Origin: JBMDXB01 sp048594975
GTDB lineage: Bacteria; Acidobacteriota; Vicinamibacteria; Vicinamibacterales; 2-12-FULL-66-21
Direction: 5' to 3'
DNA length: 26,538 nucleotides
NCBI GenBank assembly: GCA_048594975.1
Contig: JBMDXQ010000092.1
Span: 1-26,538 of the forward strand
In this document: piece after piece, positions 22,186 through 26,538 of the stretch
Layout: the number at the start of each line of letters is the position of its first letter
Position numbering within the stretch: position 1 is the first letter of the stretch
The notes under the pieces: generated by a model
Seen by the model: the letters and a program-made list of their open reading frames with translations, nothing else
What the model was told of the DNA's origin: nothing
Databases searched by the model: none
Made by a program: the position numbers and the translations under genes

Positions 22186-22530
22186 GTGCGTGACATCGCC
22201 GGCGTGAAGCGTTTGCGAGAGGACGACGGCCCGAACCTCGTCACCCAGGGCAGTACCGAAGTTGCATAGGCTGCTGGCAAACGACATCGTCGACGCGATG
22301 AGCACCTCACAGTGCGGGTCCGATGCCCTTCTCTTTGGCCGGGCGACTTGCGAAATGATGGAGGCCGCGTGGCGGGTGGCGACCCGGCAGGTGGCGATGC
22401 CTGGCTGGACGAAACCCTTCGCGCGGCCTTGGACCGGGGTCGATTGGAACGCGGAACTCATCCGCGGAGAGTTGGGACAGGCCGTTCAGCACCTGGAGCG
22501 GGAGCCGGTAAGTCGGTCGTGCCGTAAGCC
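22186..22530 (+). pseudogene. two scrambled fragments of RibD_C/dihydrofolate-reductase-like genes
   Basis: The first piece (22186 to about 22300) reads I-A-G-V-K-R-L-R-E-D-D-G-P-N-L-V-T-Q-G-S-T-E, then, after a stop and frame change, L-H-R-L-L-A-N-D-I-V-D-A, which is the C-terminal part of the family. The second piece (about 22304-22530) reads D-A-L-L-F-G-R-A-T-C-E-M-M-E-A-A-W-R ... V-D-W-N-A-E-L-I-R-G-E-L-G-Q-A-V-Q-H-L-E-R-E-P, which is the N-terminal and middle part. The order is therefore C-terminal before N-terminal: the tail of one gene joined to the head of another, both broken. Confidence 0.6.
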
Positions 22531-22625
22531 GACCGTCGCGCGCGAGCAGCGAAGGCGGGCTCACACGCGCTTCAGCCACGCCTGCGCGGAGCGCAGAGAT
22601 AGCGTACGACGCGCCCCACCGTCAG

Positions 22626-22658
22626 GACCCCTCTTAAAATAGGGGTCTAACAGGGGTC
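22626..22658. repeat. small hairpin repeat with a third arm
   Basis: GACCCCT (22626-22632) and AGGGGTC (22641-22647) are a perfect 7-bp stem with an A/T-rich 8-nt loop, and AGGGGTC recurs at 22652-22658. It follows the DHFR-like relic and could be a REP-like element or a terminator. Confidence 0.45.
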
Positions 22659-22692
22659 TGAACGCCAGATCCAGTGAGCTCCACGCGACGCC

Positions 22693-22742
22693 TTGACATC
22701 TTAGGCATGACCGGCGCAGTATGCCCTAAGCACCTTAGGCAT
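22693..22742 (+). promoter_or_regulatory. PadR promoter/operator region
   Basis: TTGACA (22693-22698) is a good -35. CTTAGGCAT occurs at 22700-22708 and 22734-22742, with a near-perfect inverted version ATGCCCTAAG between them (22721-22730). Three copies of one word around the promoter, about 45 bp before the padR GTG, suit PadR autorepression. Confidence 0.65.
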
Positions 22743-22788
22743 ACCGGCCGACACCGTCCGGCCCTGCCGAATCGCGCGGAGGCTTCCC

Positions 22789-23121
22789 GTGACCACTCCG
22801 AAAGCAGACCTGCTGCAAGGCACGCTCGACATGCTCATCCTCAAGGCGCTCTCGCTCGGCCCGCTGCACGGCTACGGCGTGATCCAGCGCATCGGCCAGA
22901 TGTCCGACGCGCTGCTGTCGGTCGAGCAGGGCGCTCTGTACCCGGCACTCTACCGGATCGAGCAGAAAGGCTGGGTCAGCTCGAAGTGGGACGTGAACGA
23001 GACGGGCCGCAAGGCCAAGTTCTACAGGCTCACCGCTAGGGGCCGGAATCAGCTCTCGATCGAAGAAGCCAGCTGGGACCTGCTCGCCCTCGCCATCGCG
23101 AAGATGCGGCAGTCGACGTAG
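22789..23121 (+). CDS. PadR family transcriptional regulator
   Basis: A 110-residue PadR-type winged-HTH repressor: L-L-Q-G-T-L-D-M-L-I-L-K-A-L-S-L-G-P-L-H-G-Y-G-V-I-Q-R-I opening, Q-G-A-L-Y-P-A-L-Y-R-I-E-Q-K-G-W recognition helix, and wing G-R-K-A-K-F-Y-R-L-T. The C-terminal dimerisation helix is short, as in the group that accompanies ADOP permeases. GTG 22789 follows a GGAGG. It is 9 bp upstream of the permease gene; PadR probably represses both until an unknown ligand binds. Confidence 0.93.
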   Translation: MTTPKADLLQGTLDMLILKALSLGPLHGYGVIQRIGQMSDALLSVEQGALYPALYRIEQKGWVSSKWDVNETGRKAKFYRLTARGRNQLSIEEASWDLLALAIAKMRQST

Positions 23122-23130
23122 GGTCGGGCC

Positions 23131-25791
23131 ATGACCTGGTGGAATGTTCTCCGCGCACGGCTGCGCGGGCTTCTGCGGCGTGACGCCGTCATCGACGACA
23201 TCGAGGAGGAGATGCGCTCGCATGTCGAGCTGGCTACCGAAGCCAACCTCTGGCGCGGCATGCGACCGGACGACGCGCGACGAGCGGCGATGGAGAGTTT
23301 CGGCAATCTGAGCCGGATGAGCGAGCTCGCATATGAGGTGCGGGGAGGCGGTATGTTGGAGGCACTGTGGCAGGACGTGCGGTATGGCGTTCGCACGCTG
23401 TCCAAGAATCCCGGTTTCGCGGCGGTGGCGATCCTGACTGTGGCGCTCGGTACCGGCGCGACCTCGGGAATCTTCAGTCTCGTCTACGCGGTGGTGCTCC
23501 GGCCGCTGCCCTACTCAGAGCCTGAACGGCTGCTGTCCGTGGCCGCACACCGCGCCGGCCGCGACATGGGACTGACCGCGCCTGATTATCTCGACTGGCG
23601 CGCACACGCGACGTCGCTGGAGCAGCTCGCCGCCGCGGCCGGCGCGACGGTCAACCTCACCGGTGGCGGCGAGCCGGAACGTGTCCTCGCCGGGCGGGTC
23701 TCGGCCAACTACTTCGCGGCGCTTGGCGTCCCCCCCGTTCTCGGTCGTGGATTCTCGTGGGCCGACGAACCGCACAGCGCTCCACGCGTCGTCGTGCTCG
23801 GCGACGGCCTGTGGCGACGCCGCTTCGACGCCGACCCGCGGGTGGTAGGGGAGGCGATCTCGATCAATGGCGAGCCGCACACCGTCGTCGGGATCATGCC
23901 TCCGCAGCTTTCGTTGCGTTCGACGGGCGCGCAGCTCTGGCTGCCGCTCAACCTGACGCCACGGGAGCTGCAGGCGACGGGGGCGCGCTTCCTCAACGCG
24001 ATCGGGCGCATGCGGCCTGGGATCACGCCGGCCCAGGCCCAGGCCGATCTCGCGGGCATCGCCAAGGGCCTCGAGAAGGTCAGGCCGCAGTCGAACGTCA
24101 ACGTGACCGCCCGGGTGCGCGGCCTTCACGAGAGTATCGTGGCGCAGGTGCGGGATTCCGCGTTCATCCTGTTTGGCGCCGTCAGCTTTGTCCTGCTGAT
24201 CGCGTGCGCGAACGTGGCCAACCTGCTGCTCGCCCGCGCGACTCGCCGGCGCCACGAGATTGGCGTCCGGGCGGTGCTCGGCGCGTCGCGCCCGCGCATC
24301 GCACGCCAGTTGCTCACCGAGAGCGCCGTGATCGGTCTCTGCGGCGGCGTCGTCGGGCTCGCGCTCGCGTACTGGAGTACGGGAATCCTGAAAGCCATCC
24401 TGCCGCAAGACATCCCGAGGCTGCAGCAGACGCGCGTGGACGCGATGGTGTTCGGTTTCACGTCCGCCGTCTCGTTGCTCGCCAGCCTCGTGTTCGGCGT
24501 CGCGCCGGCGCTGAAGGCGTCGCGCCCCGATCTGCAGCAGGTCCTCCGTGAGGAATCGCGCAGCTCCGGCGGCGTCCGGCGGCGCCGTCTGAGCCGCGCG
24601 ATCGCGACAGCTGAAATCGCGCTCGCCCTCGTGCTGCTCGTCGCGGCGGGCCTGCTGCTGCGCAGCTTCGTCCGTCTGCAACGAGTCGACCTCGGGTTCA
24701 ACCCCGCCAACCTTCTGACGGTCCGGATGGCGCTGCCGGAAGCCCGGTATGGGGCCGCAGCGCAGGTTGCGGCGTTCTATCAGGAACTCCCCGAACGTGT
24801 GCGTGCGAAGCCTGGCGTCACGGCGGCGGCCATCGCCTCCCACGCGCCGCTCGCCGGAAGCGGATTCAACCTCTCGATGTTCATCGAAGGGCGCCCGCAG
24901 CCCGCGCGCGTCGAAAATCAACCGATGGTGTTCCTGCGATTCGTCTCGTCGGACTACTTCGCCACGCTCGGCGTTCGCGTGGCGCGTGGCCGAGACTTCA
25001 CCACCGCCGATCGCGCGAACGCGCCGACTGTCGCGATCGTGAACCAGACAGCCGTGCGTCGCTACTGGCCCGACGCCGATCCGCTCGGCAGGCGCTTCCG
25101 GCTCGACGACGATCGAGAGGCTGCCGTCGAGATTGTCGGCGTGGTCCCCGACGTGAAGCACTTCGGTCTCGCGCAGTCGACGCAGCCCGAGGTCTTCGTC
25201 CCGTTGCCGCAGGCAACGTTGATGCACTGGCAGTGGCTCCAGCGATCGATGATCGTCCTCGCGCGCACCAGCGGCGCCCCAGAAGCCGCGGCCGGCGTCG
25301 TTCGTCATGCCGTGTGGACGCTCGACGATCAGTTGCCTCTCTACAACCTCCGTTCGATGGAGCAGCTTCGGGCCGAGTCGAGCGGTGACGAGCGAATCGG
25401 GCTCGCGCTCGTCGGCACATTCGCCGCGGTCGCGGTGATCCTGGCGGCGATCGGCGTCTACGGGGTGATGGCGTTCGTGGTGGGGGAGCGTTCGCGCGAA
25501 ATCGGCATCCGGCTGGCGCTTGGCGCCAACCCGCGCGACGTGCGGCGGATGATCCTTCGGGACGGCGTCTGGCTGACCGCGGCGGGTGTCTTCATCGGCC
25601 TGATTGGCGCCTTCGTGCTGACGCGGATGATGCGGGCGATGCTGTTCGAGACGCAGCCGTTGGATCCGATGACGTTCGCCGCAGTCGCGGGCGCCACCGC
25701 GCTCGTGGCGATGCTCGCCTGTTTCGTGCCGGCGCGGAAGGCGACCCGCGTGGATCCACTGATCACGCTCCGCTCCGCGCTGGGCATCTGA
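23131..25791 (+). CDS. ADOP-type ABC transporter permease (duplicated MacB/FtsX modules)
   Basis: An 886-residue inner-membrane protein. Residues about 1-75 are the ADOP N-terminal helical region (I-D-D-I-E-E-E-M-R-S-H-V-E-L ... A-R-R-A-A-M-E-S-F-G). Then come transmembrane helix 1 with a MacB periplasmic core domain (about 95-320), an FtsX domain of three helices (about 345-465, containing R-R-R-H-E-I-G-V-R-A-V-L-G-A), a second helix and periplasmic domain (about 495-720), and a second FtsX domain (about 765-880, with R-S-R-E-I-G-I-R-L-A-L-G-A). It ends in A-R-K-A-T-R-V-D-P-L-I-T-L-R-S. Such permeases pair with a separate MacB-like ATPase; none is in this window, hence 'orphan'. The substrate is unknown; export or mechanotransmission of lipids, peptides or drugs is usual for the superfamily. 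Confidence 0.95.
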   Translation: MTWWNVLRARLRGLLRRDAVIDDIEEEMRSHVELATEANLWRGMRPDDARRAAMESFGNLSRMSELAYEVRGGGMLEALWQDVRYGVRTLSKNPGFAAVAILTVALGTGATSGIFSLVYAVVLRPLPYSEPERLLSVAAHRAGRDMGLTAPDYLDWRAHATSLEQLAAAAGATVNLTGGGEPERVLAGRVSANYFAALGVPPVLGRGFSWADEPHSAPRVVVLGDGLWRRRFDADPRVVGEAISINGEPHTVVGIMPPQLSLRSTGAQLWLPLNLTPRELQATGARFLNAIGRMRPGITPAQAQADLAGIAKGLEKVRPQSNVNVTARVRGLHESIVAQVRDSAFILFGAVSFVLLIACANVANLLLARATRRRHEIGVRAVLGASRPRIARQLLTESAVIGLCGGVVGLALAYWSTGILKAILPQDIPRLQQTRVDAMVFGFTSAVSLLASLVFGVAPALKASRPDLQQVLREESRSSGGVRRRRLSRAIATAEIALALVLLVAAGLLLRSFVRLQRVDLGFNPANLLTVRMALPEARYGAAAQVAAFYQELPERVRAKPGVTAAAIASHAPLAGSGFNLSMFIEGRPQPARVENQPMVFLRFVSSDYFATLGVRVARGRDFTTADRANAPTVAIVNQTAVRRYWPDADPLGRRFRLDDDREAAVEIVGVVPDVKHFGLAQSTQPEVFVPLPQATLMHWQWLQRSMIVLARTSGAPEAAAGVVRHAVWTLDDQLPLYNLRSMEQLRAESSGDERIGLALVGTFAAVAVILAAIGVYGVMAFVVGERSREIGIRLALGANPRDVRRMILRDGVWLTAAGVFIGLIGAFVLTRMMRAMLFETQPLDPMTFAAVAGATALVAMLACFVPARKATRVDPLITLRSALGI

Positions 25792-25795
25792 CAGG

Positions 25796-25981
25796 CTAGC
25801 TGCACGACGAACAGCACGAGCGCGAGTGGCAGCACGAGGTCGCGCACCTGATAGGTCCGAAAATGCGTCGACTTGAAGACGTTGGTGGAATTCTCTCGTC
25901 CCTTGAAAGCGCGATAACGTGCGCGCGCGCGTGCGTGACCTCGTAATCAAGCAGCTGGACATTGAGAAAAATGTCGTTCAC
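25796..25981 (-). pseudogene. degenerate fragment of an unidentified protein with a membrane segment
   Basis: From GTG 25981 the minus strand reads N-D-I-F-L-N-V-Q-L-L-D-Y-E-V-T-H-A-R-A. At the alternating GC run (about 25919-25937) the frame switches to R-Y-R-A-F-K-G-R-E-N-S-T-N-V-F-K-S-T-H-F-R and V-R-D-L-V-L-P-L-A-L-V-L-F-V-V-Q-L-A, a hydrophobic helix. The joined reading looks like real protein, but I do not recognise the family. The slip sits exactly in the GC dinucleotide run. The rest of the 345-bp gap up to 26136 shows nothing clear. Confidence 0.4.
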
Positions 25982-26136
25982 CTCAGCGCCGTGATGGGCG
26001 CGAGGCTCGATCGACTCGAGCGCGGCTGCGCACGCTTGGTGTCGTCACGGTTCGCGATGAGGACCGGCGATACCCGGTCGTCGTGAAGCTACCGACGTAG
26101 TCCGGCGGCCGGCAGTGGCAGGCCGCATCGAGGTGG

Positions 26137-26538
26137 TCAGCCGGCTTTGCTCGTGGCGCTGCGGGAGACCGGCCTGATGTGGGCGAACATGCTGCGGGCG
26201 TTCCAGGTTGGGAAGGCCCTGACCAGCGATGGCGTGCCGTCGAGTTGGATGCGGCCCTCACGCGTCGCCTGCGCCCAGGTGAGCTGGCCGGCGTGCCATT
26301 TGACGAAGGCTTCGGCGTCCGCCGTGATGTAGAGGTCCTCGTCGAACCCAGGATGCGTCTTGCAGATCTCGGTGTCTCCGAGCTCGATGAGGAGCCAATA
26401 ACGCTCATGGCGCGGGCGGCCCGTGAAGTCGAAGCGGAGGACGACGCGTCGATCCGGAAGCCGGTCTCGTCGGAGCGCGTTGCACATCGACCATAACGCC
26501 ACGAAGGGGTCGAGGTTCTCGGGGGCGATCTCGAGCCA
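26137..26538 (-). CDS. HxlR-type regulator, C-terminal SCP2-like domain (5' end outside window)
   Basis: The frame is open to the window edge, so only the last 133 residues are seen. They match the C-terminal SCP2-like sterol-carrier domain that follows a winged HTH in one HxlR subgroup: L-D-P-F-V-A-L-W-S-M ... R-D-R-L-P-D-R-R-V-V-L-R-F-D-F-T-G, Y-W-L-L-I-E-L-G-D-T-E-I-C, P-G-F-D-E-D-L-Y-I-T-A-D-A-E-A-F, and G-R-I-Q-L-D-G-T-P-S-L-V-R-A-F-P-T-W. The domain has a hydrophobic cavity and may bind the effector. The first ATG in the window (26502) is internal. That an HTH lies upstream is inferred from family architecture. Confidence 0.75.
   Translation of the reverse strand, partial: WLEIAPENLDPFVALWSMCNALRRDRLPDRRVVLRFDFTGRPRHERYWLLIELGDTEICKTHPGFDEDLYITADAEAFVKWHAGQLTWAQATREGRIQLDGTPSLVRAFPTWNARSMFAHIRPVSRSATSKAG

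Noticed and set aside
23515..25962. 815-residue minus-strand open frame
   Set aside because: Antisense shadow of the ADOP permease, rich in Arg, His and Gln with no recognisable motif.
1..26538. CRISPR arrays, tRNA or rRNA genes
   Set aside because: No regularly spaced repeats, no T-loop/acceptor patterns and no rRNA-like conserved stretches were seen by eye; a tRNAscan/Infernal run could confirm this.

Overview
The window is a GC-rich bacterial chromosome segment. It most resembles Acidobacteriota, probably Vicinamibacteria or a relative. The best clue is the PadR regulator followed by a large two-module MacB/FtsX-type permease with no ATPase gene beside it (22.8-25.8 kb), the arrangement typical of acidobacterial duplicated orphan permeases. 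A Ser/Thr kinase fragment, an Ada-AraC-AlkA fusion, and many small enzyme genes each beside its own MarR, HxlR, AraC or MocR regulator fit the same picture. The taxonomic call is inference. I found no tRNA, rRNA, CRISPR array or replication gene.

Layout. 0-2 kb: C-terminal end of an FAD-linked oxidase, convergent with a DNA alkylation-repair fusion. 2.2-4.6 kb: PEP mutase/isocitrate lyase-family protein, transglutaminase-like protein, small P-loop protein. 4.6-6.4 kb: a compact MarR-VOC-AraC unit behind two tandem palindromic operators. 6.4-8.7 kb: a squalene-cyclase-like toroid protein lacking a clear start, an alpha/beta-hydrolase tail, a small membrane protein and a broken methyltransferase. 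8.8-10.6 kb: divergent DinB/HxlR pair with repeated TTGCAA operators, an interspersed repeat and a GNAT acetyltransferase. 10.6-15.4 kb: a MocR regulator divergent from a tight cupin-DoxX-cupin-ureohydrolase-GAF-TrmO cluster; both cupins and trmO carry single-base frame breaks. 15.6-19.6 kb: minus-strand series with broken DoxX-like, DUF3891, truncated CMD, broken M23 peptidase, exported VOC protein, intact CMD and DUF1801; it contains a recent partial duplication. 19.8-22.5 kb: a second ureohydrolase-like gene, then a gene graveyard (second repeat copy, IS21 istB remnant, kinase fragment, BrnT-type toxin-antitoxin pair with a frameshifted toxin, scrambled DHFR-like pieces). 22.6-25.8 kb: PadR and orphan permease. 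25.8-26.5 kb: a degenerate fragment and the C-terminus of an HxlR/SCP2 regulator.

Two themes stand out. Regulation is local: five regulators sit beside or divergent to their likely targets, each with a clear inverted-repeat site. Decay is heavy: about ten genes between 7.6 and 26 kb are interrupted by single-base frame changes, stops or truncation, while the large genes between them are intact. That can be real pseudogenisation or consensus indel errors; reads are needed to decide. No known defence or secretion system is present. The most unusual intact content is a pair of ureohydrolase-fold proteins with altered metal ligands.
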